Source: JARIHD01 sp041743655
GTDB lineage: Bacteria > Patescibacteriota > Saccharimonadia > Saccharimonadales > UBA4665
Assembly: GCA_041743655.1 (NCBI GenBank)
Contig: JBGTMJ010000009.1
Span: 1 to 16,490 of the forward strand
DNA length: 16,490 bases
Direction: 5' to 3'
The translations under genes were made by a program, and so were the position numbers. This document shows positions 6,779-13,459 of this stretch, one piece after another. The first letter of the stretch is position 1. Every line of letters starts with the position of its first letter. The notes under the pieces are model-generated. The model worked only from the letters and a program-made list of their open reading frames with translations, ran no database searches and was not told the DNA's origin.

Positions 6779-7174
6779 TTAGTGGAAAATAATACCAGTC
6801 ACTACTAAGGCATTTGCAGTCACAAGTGGTATATACACCATCATTAGTGGTTTAGTTTTATGCTTAATGGCGTAGATTGCCATAGTTGATGATGCAAACA
6901 GCATAAGTGACCAAGTAATAATTGATAATCCTTCGCCCTTACCAAGCACCCACACGTTGTATGCCTGTATAAATACGGCCAGTGGGATAAGTGGACCGCT
7001 AAATACAATTAGATGGTCGATAAAGCTTATTTGCGTATCACCACTGCGTTTTCTCAAGCTGAGGTGATGGTCTGCTACAGTACATTTATCGATTTGTTTT
7101 TTGTTATTTGTTTTGACTTTGCCATTTATTGATACTCTGGATTTTCGCTTTTTGCATTGGTAACGTGTTGCCAT
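6779..7174 (-). CDS. Small PQ-loop/SemiSWEET-like membrane protein, start uncertain
   Basis: The C-terminal 85 residues have three hydrophobic helices (PLIPLAVFIQAYNVW, IITWSLMLFASSTMAIYA, MMVYIPLVTANALVVTG). The order, with GLSIITW and a charged KHKTKP loop, is like a single three-helix SemiSWEET/PQ-loop unit, a family of small solute transporters; the substrate is unknown. The first 40 residues are very basic, look unlike the family, and overlap the 3' end of the flavin reductase gene by 49 nt. A TTG at 7057 would begin closer to the family start. A separate ATG abuts the upstream stop (7124) in another frame, so a frameshift is possible. Confidence 0.65.
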   Translation of the reverse strand: MATRYQCKKRKSRVSINGKVKTNNKKQIDKCTVADHHLSLRKRSGDTQISFIDHLIVFSGPLIPLAVFIQAYNVWVLGKGEGLSIITWSLMLFASSTMAIYAIKHKTKPLMMVYIPLVTANALVVTGIIFH

Positions 7175-7863
7175 CCCTCAGTAGTATTGCCGACATCAGG
7201 TATCCCGCCATTATCTTTGAGCATACGCGCAGTATGCATAAGGTTCCATGCCATGAAAGTGGTGTTTCGGTTGGTGAAGTCATTATTAAAACCTACTGGT
7301 GGGTTAATTTTCTTGCCATCCCACTCGGTATCTCCGTAGCTTGCTCCTGGGCCTGCTTCGCCAATCCAACCACAATCTGCTTGCGGTGGAACCATATAAC
7401 CAATGTGCTGCAGTGCATATAGAATATCCATAGCACAGTGCTTTATGCCATCTTCATTGCCAGTAATTACACAGCCACCTGTTTTGCCATAGTAGAGGTA
7501 CTGGCCTTTGTCGTTTCTATCACCGCTATAGGCATACATACGCTCAATAAGAAGTGTCGCTACACTAGACTTAACACCCAGCCAAATCGGCGTACCAATT
7601 ACCAAAATATCTGCTTCTAGTATTTTCTGCTGGATTTTAGGCCAATCATCTTTTTGACCTTCGTCTTTGCCATCTTTAATCATTCCAAACGCTATTTCAT
7701 TGTCCAGGGCGTAGACATGCTCTACTTGGACGCCTTGTGCCTCCATTATTCTTGCTGACTTATTCATCAGTAGTTGGGTATGAGATTTGGTCTTATCTTT
7801 TTTGATGGAGCAGTTAATAAATAACGCTTTCAAATCATTGTATGTAGTTTTTGGATCATTCAT
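7126..7863 (-). CDS. Flavodoxin-fold NAD(P)H-dependent FMN reductase/oxidoreductase
   Basis: Cytoplasmic flavoprotein of the FMN_red/flavodoxin-like superfamily, 245 aa. The first strand and phosphate loop read ALFINCSIKKDKTKSHTQLLM, followed by DILVIGTPIWLGVKSSVATLLIER, the flavin-contact region of the family. A Gly-rich GGCVITGNEDG segment comes next. Electron acceptors cannot be told from sequence. TATAAT (7877-7872) ends 8 nt before ATG 7863, so the mRNA is probably leaderless. It is transcribed away from the dsbA-like gene with only 103 bp between, and the shared region holds the candidate ArsR site, so it may be part of the same redox response. Confidence 0.85.
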   Translation of the reverse strand: MNDPKTTYNDLKALFINCSIKKDKTKSHTQLLMNKSARIMEAQGVQVEHVYALDNEIAFGMIKDGKDEGQKDDWPKIQQKILEADILVIGTPIWLGVKSSVATLLIERMYAYSGDRNDKGQYLYYGKTGGCVITGNEDGIKHCAMDILYALQHIGYMVPPQADCGWIGEAGPGASYGDTEWDGKKINPPVGFNNDFTNRNTTFMAWNLMHTARMLKDNGGIPDVGNTTEGWQHVTNAKSENPEYQ

Positions 7864-7871
7864 TGTTTTTT

Positions 7872-7877
7872 ATTATA
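7872..7877 (-). promoter_or_regulatory. -10 box of the flavin reductase gene
   Basis: TATAATaaaaaacaATG on the minus strand. No convincing -35 hexamer is seen, and no Shine-Dalgarno sequence precedes the ATG, which fits near-leaderless initiation. Confidence 0.5.
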
Positions 7878-7902
7878 CCGCTTTTGGTCTTTATCCTCAG
7901 TT

Positions 7903-7937
7903 TTGATATTATAGTTTAGTAGTTGCTAAAGTATTTA
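7903..7937 (+). promoter_or_regulatory. Putative dsbA-operon promoter and ArsR-type operator
   Basis: TTGATA (7903-7908), 18 nt, then TAAAGT (7927-7932). The element TTGCTAAAGTATTTA (7923-7937) matches 13 of 15 bases of the arsR promoter element at 9987-10001. A 5-bp inverted repeat TTTAG/CTAAA (7915-7919 and 7926-7930) overlaps it. This is best read as a binding site for the ArsR protein encoded at 10003; binding is inferred. Confidence 0.55.
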
Positions 7938-7966
7938 ATAACTATATCAATTGTACACCCATTTAT

Positions 7967-8671
7967 ATGAACAGAAAATACATAACATTGATTGTACTTA
8001 TTATTTTAGCCATCGTTGGCTGGTTCCTTTTTAGTTTTCTAAATAATGGCGTGCAAAATAACGACTTGGAGCCAATCTCTAGGTCTGAAACTACAATAGA
8101 CACCCAAGGTAGTACTGATACTCAATCGGCTATATTAACAATCGGCAATCCGAATGCAAAAGTAACAATTATTGAGTACGCAGACTATAAGTGTCCCGAA
8201 TGCGGAAAGTATCATCAAAGTGCCGGTCAACAGATTCGAAAAGACTACATCGATACCGGACGTGCAAAGATTGTTTTTCGACCATATCCTGTTTATGCAG
8301 AAGATGGTGCTAAGGCTCTAGCTGGCTCGTACTGCGCTCAAAATCAAGGCAAGTTTGTTGAATACCATGACGCTCTATTTGAATATATGTGGGTTAATCA
8401 TTTTAGACAAAAGGATTACCAGAAAGCAATCGACCCTGTGTTAACCGAACCAGTTATGAGAGATATACTAAAAACACTCGGGATGAACTTTGATACATAT
8501 ACCGCATGCTTGAACAGCGAAGCGACCAAGAAGGCCTATGAAGACGATATATACCTCGCAGCCCCTGACGAGATTCAGGGTACTCCAAGCTTTATTATTG
8601 GCGGCCAGAAGATTGTTGGGCCGCAGCCGTACAACGTGTTTAAAACATTATTGGATATACAACTACGATGA
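7967..8671 (+). CDS. Membrane-anchored DsbA-like thiol:disulfide oxidoreductase (CPEC)
   Basis: Thioredoxin-fold protein of the DsbA/Thioredoxin_4 type, likely outside the cytoplasmic membrane, where it would oxidise or isomerise exported protein thiols. An N-terminal signal anchor (residues 5-25) and a polar linker precede the domain. The active site is YADYKCPECGKYH (Cys76, Cys79), and the cis-Pro loop is GTPSF (Pro207). Cys123 and Cys181 are also present and align with a pair in the second DsbA-like protein, suggesting a structural disulfide. It overlaps the next gene by ATGA. The C-terminus VGPQPYNVFKTLLDIQL is nearly repeated in the paralogue at 9273, so the two arose by duplication. Confidence 0.92.
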   Translation: MNRKYITLIVLIILAIVGWFLFSFLNNGVQNNDLEPISRSETTIDTQGSTDTQSAILTIGNPNAKVTIIEYADYKCPECGKYHQSAGQQIRKDYIDTGRAKIVFRPYPVYAEDGAKALAGSYCAQNQGKFVEYHDALFEYMWVNHFRQKDYQKAIDPVLTEPVMRDILKTLGMNFDTYTACLNSEATKKAYEDDIYLAAPDEIQGTPSFIIGGQKIVGPQPYNVFKTLLDIQLR

Positions 8672-9261
8672 AATTACCACTAAAGCTCAAGTTTAAAATT
8701 GTGTTGCGTGCCGTTGTCACAGTTCTGAGAAGGCCAAAGTATATTATTTTGTCGATTATCTCTACGCTTGCTATGGCCGGAATTATAATATGGTCGCTGA
8801 ACTTGGAACTACTCGGCTATATACTGTTCCAAGCACCACTTGATCTGTTCGGTAAAATTGATTTTATTGCCTACGGTTATCAGAGTCTTTTTACCACCTA
8901 CGATAATTTACTTTCGCTCGGCATCATAGTATTTACGGTATTCTTCGGTATTAACATAGCAATGTTGGTGTACGTTATTAAACGTCAAGGCATGAAGGCA
9001 GTCCCAAAAAAGAGTGGCGGCGGTGCCTTTATATTTGCAATATTAGGTGGTGGTTGCGTAGCCTGCGGTACTTCATTAGTTGCCCCTCTGTTAGCGTCAT
9101 TCGGCGCTGTGTCTGCACCATTCTTAAGAGATCTGGGGGCTATCTTCAACTGGCTAGGCAGCCTTCTAATTATCTACTCAATTTATAAATTAAGTTTGCT
9201 TATATCTGTACCACCAGTAACCAACACGGTGCACAGTGGCAATAAAAGTAACAGTGAATAG
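8668..9261 (+). CDS. Four-helix membrane protein with a GGGCVACG motif, possible DsbB-like partner
   Basis: 197-aa integral membrane protein with about four hydrophobic segments (26-45, 80-104, 119-146, 153-175) and a basic N-terminus. The only cysteines are Cys130 and Cys133 in GGGCVACGTSLVAP, at the start of the third segment. A CxxC in a small membrane protein, translationally coupled (ATGA overlap) to one DsbA and followed 11 nt later by another, suggests it passes electrons across the membrane as DsbB, VKOR or CcdA do. It shows no recognisable DsbB or VKOR signature, so the family is unclear to me and the role is inferred from context. Confidence 0.75.
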   Translation: MKLPLKLKFKIVLRAVVTVLRRPKYIILSIISTLAMAGIIIWSLNLELLGYILFQAPLDLFGKIDFIAYGYQSLFTTYDNLLSLGIIVFTVFFGINIAMLVYVIKRQGMKAVPKKSGGGAFIFAILGGGCVACGTSLVAPLLASFGAVSAPFLRDLGAIFNWLGSLLIIYSIYKLSLLISVPPVTNTVHSGNKSNSE

Positions 9262-9272
9262 AAGGAGCCTGT

Positions 9273-9962
9273 ATGGTCAAGAAGATTAGTATCGGAGTAA
9301 TCGTGATAGCCGTTTTAGTTGTAGGCTGGCAATTATTACCCAGTACGAATAAGCAAACTGCGAGTACCCAGCAGAATGAATCCAGTTCAACGACCACTCA
9401 AGCTGCAATTCAAGACGATGACCTGGTCATTGGAGACAAAGTCGCACCAGCTACAATAACTGAATATGGAGATTTTAAATGTCCGTCATGTGGACAGTTC
9501 CATCAAGAGGCAGGAAAACAATTAAGGGATGGTTACATTAAAGAAAATAAGCTAAAGATTGTATTTCGTCCGATAGCAGTCATTGGCCCAGACTCAGAAC
9601 GCTCGGCTATCGGAGCTTACTGTGCCAAGAGCCATGGTAAGTTTACGGAATATCACGACGCTATATATAACTATATGTGGGATAACTACTATGAAGCCCG
9701 GAACTTCTCGGCGGAATACAAGGATATACTTACGAGCAAACTACTATCGACTATTGCACAGGAACTTGGCCTTGATACTGCGACTTTTGAAAGTTGTTTG
9801 AATGAATTATCGCAAGCTCAAAAGGTTGCAAACAATCAAAAGACGGCGCAAGAAATTGGTGTAAGGGGCACACCGACGTTTAGTATCAATAGCCAATTAG
9901 TGGTTGGCCCGCAACCATACAATGTATTTAAATCATTGGTTGATATACAGCTGAAGCAATAG
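9273..9962 (+). CDS. Second membrane-anchored DsbA-like oxidoreductase (CPSC)
   Basis: Paralogue of the protein encoded at 7967, 229 aa. A signal anchor (5-22) is followed by a Gln/Ser/Thr-rich linker. The active site is YGDFKCPSCGQFH (Cys70, Cys73), with cis-Pro in GTPTF (Pro201) and the additional Cys117/Cys175 pair. The dipeptide between the active-site cysteines differs (PS here, PE in the first), which commonly tunes redox potential, so the two may have different jobs. AAGGAG lies upstream of ATG 9273. It closes the three-gene dsb operon. Confidence 0.92.
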   Translation: MVKKISIGVIVIAVLVVGWQLLPSTNKQTASTQQNESSSTTTQAAIQDDDLVIGDKVAPATITEYGDFKCPSCGQFHQEAGKQLRDGYIKENKLKIVFRPIAVIGPDSERSAIGAYCAKSHGKFTEYHDAIYNYMWDNYYEARNFSAEYKDILTSKLLSTIAQELGLDTATFESCLNELSQAQKVANNQKTAQEIGVRGTPTFSINSQLVVGPQPYNVFKSLVDIQLKQ

Positions 9963-9967
9963 GCTAG

Positions 9968-10001
9968 TTGACATATGTTTAAGTGATTGCTAAAATACTT
10001 A
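9968..10001 (+). promoter_or_regulatory. arsR promoter with overlapping operator
   Basis: Near-consensus promoter: TTGACA (9968-9973), 17 nt, TAAAAT (9991-9996), ending 6 nt before ATG 10003, so a leaderless mRNA is expected. An imperfect palindrome, TAAGTnnTT facing AAnnACTTA (9980-10001), covers the -10 box, so binding there would block transcription. TTGCTAAAATACTTA (9987-10001) is shared with the dsbA promoter. Confidence 0.75.
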
Positions 10002-10002
10002 T

Positions 10003-10320
10003 ATGCAAATATTCAAGAAAAAGAATAACGTTACACTTTCCCAGTCTGAAGAGCATCTTATACGTGCGATGCAGTTATTGGGAGACAAAACGAGGTTTAA
10101 GATATTCAAACTACTGATGTCGAACGATGAATTATGCGTCACTGAAATAGCCGAAGAACTCGGCATAACCGTATCCGCCGTGTCGCAGCATTTCCGTAAT
10201 TTTGAAATGGTGGGACTAGTAGATAAGGAACGTATGGGTCAGAAGATTTGCTATATGTTGAAAAATAATGACGACCTTGTAAGTGAGCTCATCAAAGTCG
10301 CAAATAAACGCAAATCATAA
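10003..10320 (+). CDS. ArsR/SmtB-family winged-helix transcriptional regulator
   Basis: 105-aa repressor-type protein. The HTH runs from about 45 to 66 (CVTEIAEELGITVSAVSQHFRNF) with a wing at DKERMGQKICYML, standard for ArsR. The typical metal-binding ELCVCDL motif is reduced to ELCVTE, leaving Cys45; a second Cys83 lies in the wing. The pair is unlike the classical arsenic site and could form a thiol switch, which would fit a regulon of Dsb, glutaredoxin and disulfide reductase genes. It is probably autoregulated through the palindrome on its own promoter and may also bind upstream of the first dsbA. The downstream glutaredoxin operon starts 25 nt later and is likely cotranscribed. Confidence 0.92.
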   Translation: MQIFKKKNNVTLSQSEEHLIRAMQLLGDKTRFKIFKLLMSNDELCVTEIAEELGITVSAVSQHFRNFEMVGLVDKERMGQKICYMLKNNDDLVSELIKVANKRKS

Positions 10321-10344
10321 AAGAACAATTCTAAGGAGGGTTAC

Positions 10345-10596
10345 ATGGCAAAGATAACAATTTACAGTACAGCGACTTGCGCATACTGCAAGATGCTCAA
10401 AAGCTATTTGCAGAGCAAAGATATTGCCTACAATGAAAAACACGCCGACCAGGATCAAAAACTCGCTGAAGAACTTTACGAAAAGAGCGGTCAGCTAGGT
10501 GTGCCTTTTACTATTATAGAAAAAGAAGACGGTACTGAGGAAAAGGTACTGGGTTTTGACCGGCAGAAGATCAACGCAATACTAGGAATTGCCTAA
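10345..10596 (+). CDS. Glutaredoxin-like protein (CAYC)
   Basis: 83-aa cytoplasmic dithiol redox protein. The active site STATCAYCKM has Cys12 and Cys15. The cis-Pro loop LGVPFT (Pro54) and the C-terminal VLGFDRQKI segment are those of the glutaredoxin/NrdH-like family. The specific reductant (glutathione, thioredoxin reductase, or the disulfide reductase four genes downstream) cannot be read from the sequence. A strong ribosome binding site (AAGGAGG) precedes ATG 10345. Confidence 0.92.
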   Translation: MAKITIYSTATCAYCKMLKSYLQSKDIAYNEKHADQDQKLAEELYEKSGQLGVPFTIIEKEDGTEEKVLGFDRQKINAILGIA

Positions 10597-10600
10597 ATTC

Positions 10601-10897
10601 ATGAAGGCTATCTGGAAAGGAAAAACCATTGCTGAAAGTGACCAGACAATACTCATTGAAGGCAACTACTATTTTCCACCAGATTCAGTTGCATTTGAGT
10701 ATCTAAAGAAAAACAAACGACACTCGCTTTGCTACTGGAAGGGGCTTGCCAGCTACTATGACGGGATAGATGGTGACTACAAGGAAAAGAGCATAGCTTG
10801 GTTCTACCCAAAGGCTACTTGGGCATCAAGAAAAATCATGGGTATAGACTTTTCAAACTATGTCGCCTTTTGGGGTAACGTCAAGCTAACACAATAA
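10601..10897 (+). CDS. DUF427 family protein, copy 1
   Basis: 98-aa protein of the DUF427 type: IWKGKTIAESDQT, EGNYYFPPDS, then the core C-Y-W-K-G-x-A-S-Y-Y and a C-terminal NYVAFW. Its biochemical role is not established to my knowledge. ATG 10601 is 4 nt after the glutaredoxin stop, and a TTG at 10589 is a less likely start. It sits with its paralogue between two thiol-redox enzymes, which hints at a redox link. Confidence 0.88.
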   Translation: MKAIWKGKTIAESDQTILIEGNYYFPPDSVAFEYLKKNKRHSLCYWKGLASYYDGIDGDYKEKSIAWFYPKATWASRKIMGIDFSNYVAFWGNVKLTQ

Positions 10898-10911
10898 ATA
10901 AAAGGAGAATT

Positions 10912-11214
10912 ATGCAAGCTATTTGGAACAACAAAGTCATCGCGGAAGCAAAAAAAGACGAATTGATTTACATTGAAGGCAACTGGTACTTCCCACCTGA
11001 TGCAGTAAAGAAAGACTACTTCAAGCCAAACAGTGAACACACTACTTGCTTCTGGAAGGGAGAAGCCAGCTACTACAACATTGATGTAGACGAAAATGTG
11101 AATGAAGGTGGAGCTTGGTATTACCCAGCACCTATGAGTGGATCAGTGGAGCGTGTTAAAAAGGATTTCACTAACTACGTAGCGTTTTGGCGTGGTGTGG
11201 AAGTAAAGGAGTAA
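10912..11214 (+). CDS. DUF427 family protein, copy 2
   Basis: 100-aa paralogue of the preceding gene, with IWNNKVIAEAKKDE, EGNWYFPPDAV, C-F-W-K-G-E-A-S-Y-Y and NYVAFWRG. The single cysteine of the C-x-W-K-G core is conserved in both copies. AAGGAG precedes ATG 10912, and the disulfide reductase follows after 3 nt. The copies are well diverged, so the duplication is old or both were inherited as a pair. Confidence 0.9.
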   Translation: MQAIWNNKVIAEAKKDELIYIEGNWYFPPDAVKKDYFKPNSEHTTCFWKGEASYYNIDVDENVNEGGAWYYPAPMSGSVERVKKDFTNYVAFWRGVEVKE

Positions 11215-11217
11215 ATA

Positions 11218-12561
11218 ATGGCTAAGCAATACGATCTTATTGTTTTAGGAACGGGGGGCGCTGGTTATCAGGTTGCGATGCGATGCAAGAAAGCTGGCTG
11301 GCATGTTGCCGTCGTTAATGATGGCCTGTTTGGCGGCACATGCTCAGTGCGCGGATGTATTCCTAAGAAAGTACTGGCTGGCACAGCCGAAATTGCCGAT
11401 ATTAACCGACGGTTAGGCGAGATAGGTATCATCACTGACCAACCTGCCATGAGTTGGTCAGAACTTATCAAGTTTAAACGAACGTTTACTGATCTAGTAC
11501 CGCCAAGCACTGAAAAGGCTCTGAAAGACGCTGGAATAGACGTGTATACTGGCAGTCCAAAATTTACAGGTAATCTTAGTATTACCGTTGGGGATCATGT
11601 ACTTAATGGAGAAAAAGTACATATTGCGGTAGGTGCCAAGCCAGCGAAACTATCGCTAGACGGTGCTGAGCATCTAATAACGAGTGATGACTTTTTAGAG
11701 CTTGACGCACTTCCTGAACGGATCGTATTTGTAGGCGGTGGTTATGTGTCTTTTGAGTTTGCCCATGTTGCGGCTCGTTTTGGAGCACAGGTGACGATTC
11801 TACACGTTGACGATAAGCCACTTGCAATGTTTGACCCCGACATTATCAAGAGCCTACTTGAAGCTACAAAAGATGTTGGTATTAATGTGGTCTTGAATGC
11901 TGGTGCCCAGAAAATCGAGAAACAAAACGACCTGTTCGTTGTGTCGACTACAGACGGACAGGTATTTGAAGCCGATATGGTGATTAATGGTGCGGGACGA
12001 CCTCCAGCTATTGATGAGCTAAACCTAGAAGCTGCTGGTATAGATTACGATCCACGAAGGGGCGTATTGGTAAATGAGCATCTGCGTAGCACGTCTAACG
12101 AGAATGTTTACGCTGCAGGTGATGCAGCGGCCTCTGGCCCACCACTCTCACCAGTAGCCGGTGTGCAAGGAGGAATTGTGGCCGACAATCTGCTCGGCAC
12201 AGAACACAAACAACCAGATTACCGCTCAACACCCAGCGTTATTTTTACGACTCCTACTGCCGCTAAGGTTGGACTGCTGGAGGGTGAAGCGGTTGAAAAA
12301 GGTCTTCAGTTTGATGTGGTGAATACTGACCTCAGTGGTTGGTTTGACAGCAAACGACTGGGTGTCAAGCATGCCATGAGTAAAATCATTGTCGAAAGAG
12401 ACAGTAAAAAAATACTGGGAGCTCACCTGATAGGCAATCACGCTGAAGATCTCATCAACATCTATAGTCTGGCAATAGAGTTTGGCCTAACCACTGAACA
12501 GCTTAGGACCCCAATCATGGCGTTCCCTACTGCAAGCGACGATATGAGGTCAATGTTTTGA
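11218..12561 (+). CDS. FAD-dependent pyridine nucleotide-disulfide oxidoreductase, class I, atypical C-terminus
   Basis: 447-aa flavoenzyme of the glutathione reductase/lipoamide dehydrogenase/mercuric reductase group. The FAD-binding GTGGAGYQVA starts at residue 11; the redox disulfide is GGTCSVRGCIPKK (Cys42, Cys47). An NAD(P)-binding VGGGYVSFEFA follows (about 172-182), then the second FAD motif YAAGDAA. The usual arginines after the second NAD(P)-domain strand are absent (ILHVDDKPL), so cofactor choice is unclear. Where true glutathione or lipoamide reductases have HPTxxE, this protein has FPTASDD, so the catalytic His is Phe436. The substrate is unknown; glutaredoxin or a low-molecular-weight thiol is plausible from the operon. 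AAAGGAG sets the start. Confidence 0.9.
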   Translation: MAKQYDLIVLGTGGAGYQVAMRCKKAGWHVAVVNDGLFGGTCSVRGCIPKKVLAGTAEIADINRRLGEIGIITDQPAMSWSELIKFKRTFTDLVPPSTEKALKDAGIDVYTGSPKFTGNLSITVGDHVLNGEKVHIAVGAKPAKLSLDGAEHLITSDDFLELDALPERIVFVGGGYVSFEFAHVAARFGAQVTILHVDDKPLAMFDPDIIKSLLEATKDVGINVVLNAGAQKIEKQNDLFVVSTTDGQVFEADMVINGAGRPPAIDELNLEAAGIDYDPRRGVLVNEHLRSTSNENVYAAGDAAASGPPLSPVAGVQGGIVADNLLGTEHKQPDYRSTPSVIFTTPTAAKVGLLEGEAVEKGLQFDVVNTDLSGWFDSKRLGVKHAMSKIIVERDSKKILGAHLIGNHAEDLINIYSLAIEFGLTTEQLRTPIMAFPTASDDMRSMF

Positions 12562-12950
12562 TGCAGGCAGATAACAGCAGCCCAACACTAATTTTCATCT
12601 ATAACGCCAAGGCAGGGTTTATGCACGGTATGATGGATCTAGTACATAAAACGGCTAGTCCCAAGACCTACCCCTGCAAATTATGCATGGTTACCTTTAG
12701 TGGCGCGACTATGAATAAGTTATGGAAGCAATATGTTGCGGGCTTAGGCATACCCGCAATATTTATGCACCGTGATGAATTTACGAAAGCATATCCAAAT
12801 CAGCATGTAACTTTTCCGGTTGTCTTACTCGTGAGGAATGGCTCAATCAGTACACTTATCAGTAGTGATGAGTTCAAGACCATAACTGACTTATCTGAAC
12901 TCATGAACGTGCTTACCTTGAAATTAAATAAAACACAGCTTAAAAAATGA
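12561..12950 (+). CDS. Uncharacterised CxxC protein
   Basis: 129-aa soluble protein. The conserved-looking stretch FIYNAKAGFMHGMMDLVHK, SPKTYPCKLCMVTF and the following W-K-Q-Y correspond to a family I recall only as hypothetical (pattern YNAxxG...D..HK..SP.tY.C.LC..T). The CKLC pair could be redox-active or bind a metal. ATG 12561 overlaps the reductase stop by one base (TGATG), so translation is coupled, and it is the next member of the thiol operon. No function is assigned. Confidence 0.75.
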   Translation: MQADNSSPTLIFIYNAKAGFMHGMMDLVHKTASPKTYPCKLCMVTFSGATMNKLWKQYVAGLGIPAIFMHRDEFTKAYPNQHVTFPVVLLVRNGSISTLISSDEFKTITDLSELMNVLTLKLNKTQLKK

Positions 12951-12957
12951 TACAGCT

Positions 12958-13455
12958 ATGACGTACCTGCTTTTGACGATATTTAGTTTTAACTTGGCTA
13001 TTTTTGTTAACAGCATGAGCGTATATCTTCAGAGGCATAATCATAGTTATGATAGGTTTGAAAACAGCTTATTAGTGCACAGCCTGATTATTACCCCTTT
13101 TTGGGTTTTGTTTGTGCTATTAGTAGGTGGGCTTGATCAGGCTTATAAGATAGATATGCCCAATTTTTCGGTTATTGGTTACGCCCTTGTTCTTGCAGCA
13201 GTGGGTCTGTTCGCATTATCGATCAAAGAGATTGGTTCTGGAGCATTGGTCAACGCCAACTTATTTCGCAAGAATAAAACGAAACCTACACTGTCGGGAG
13301 TTTATAGGTACTTGAAAAATCCAATCTATGATAGTTATCTCTTGTTATTCATTGGGGTTGGCTTCGCTCTATCAAACGCCATATTTTTCATAATCGCTGC
13401 TACTAGTTTCTTTGGTCTTAATATTATTGAAAGTAGAGTCGAAAGGATAAGATAA
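12958..13455 (+). CDS. Isoprenylcysteine methyltransferase/PEMT-like membrane protein
   Basis: 165-aa membrane protein with about four hydrophobic segments. The motif GVYRYLKNPIYDSYLLLFIGVGFAL followed by a second hydrophobic hairpin and NIIESRVERI is the ICMT/phospholipid methyltransferase C-terminal signature (GxYRYxRNPxY...E..E). The basic motif residue Arg is Lys here, and one of the E/E pair is shifted. Substrates of bacterial members are largely unknown. It starts 7 nt after the CxxC gene. Confidence 0.8.
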   Translation: MTYLLLTIFSFNLAIFVNSMSVYLQRHNHSYDRFENSLLVHSLIITPFWVLFVLLVGGLDQAYKIDMPNFSVIGYALVLAAVGLFALSIKEIGSGALVNANLFRKNKTKPTLSGVYRYLKNPIYDSYLLLFIGVGFALSNAIFFIIAATSFFGLNIIESRVERIR

Positions 13456-13459
13456 GTAT

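Noticed and set aside
7129..7620. Plus-strand open frames opposite the flavin reductase
   Set aside because: They mirror the flavodoxin-like gene on the other strand, which has motifs and a promoter box.
11268..12441. Minus-strand open frames opposite the disulfide reductase
   Set aside because: They are shadows of the FAD/NAD-binding domain codons.
8669..12950. UGA recoding
   Set aside because: TGA serves as a clean stop with coupled starts (8669-8671, 12559-12561, 12948-12950); standard code fits all genes.
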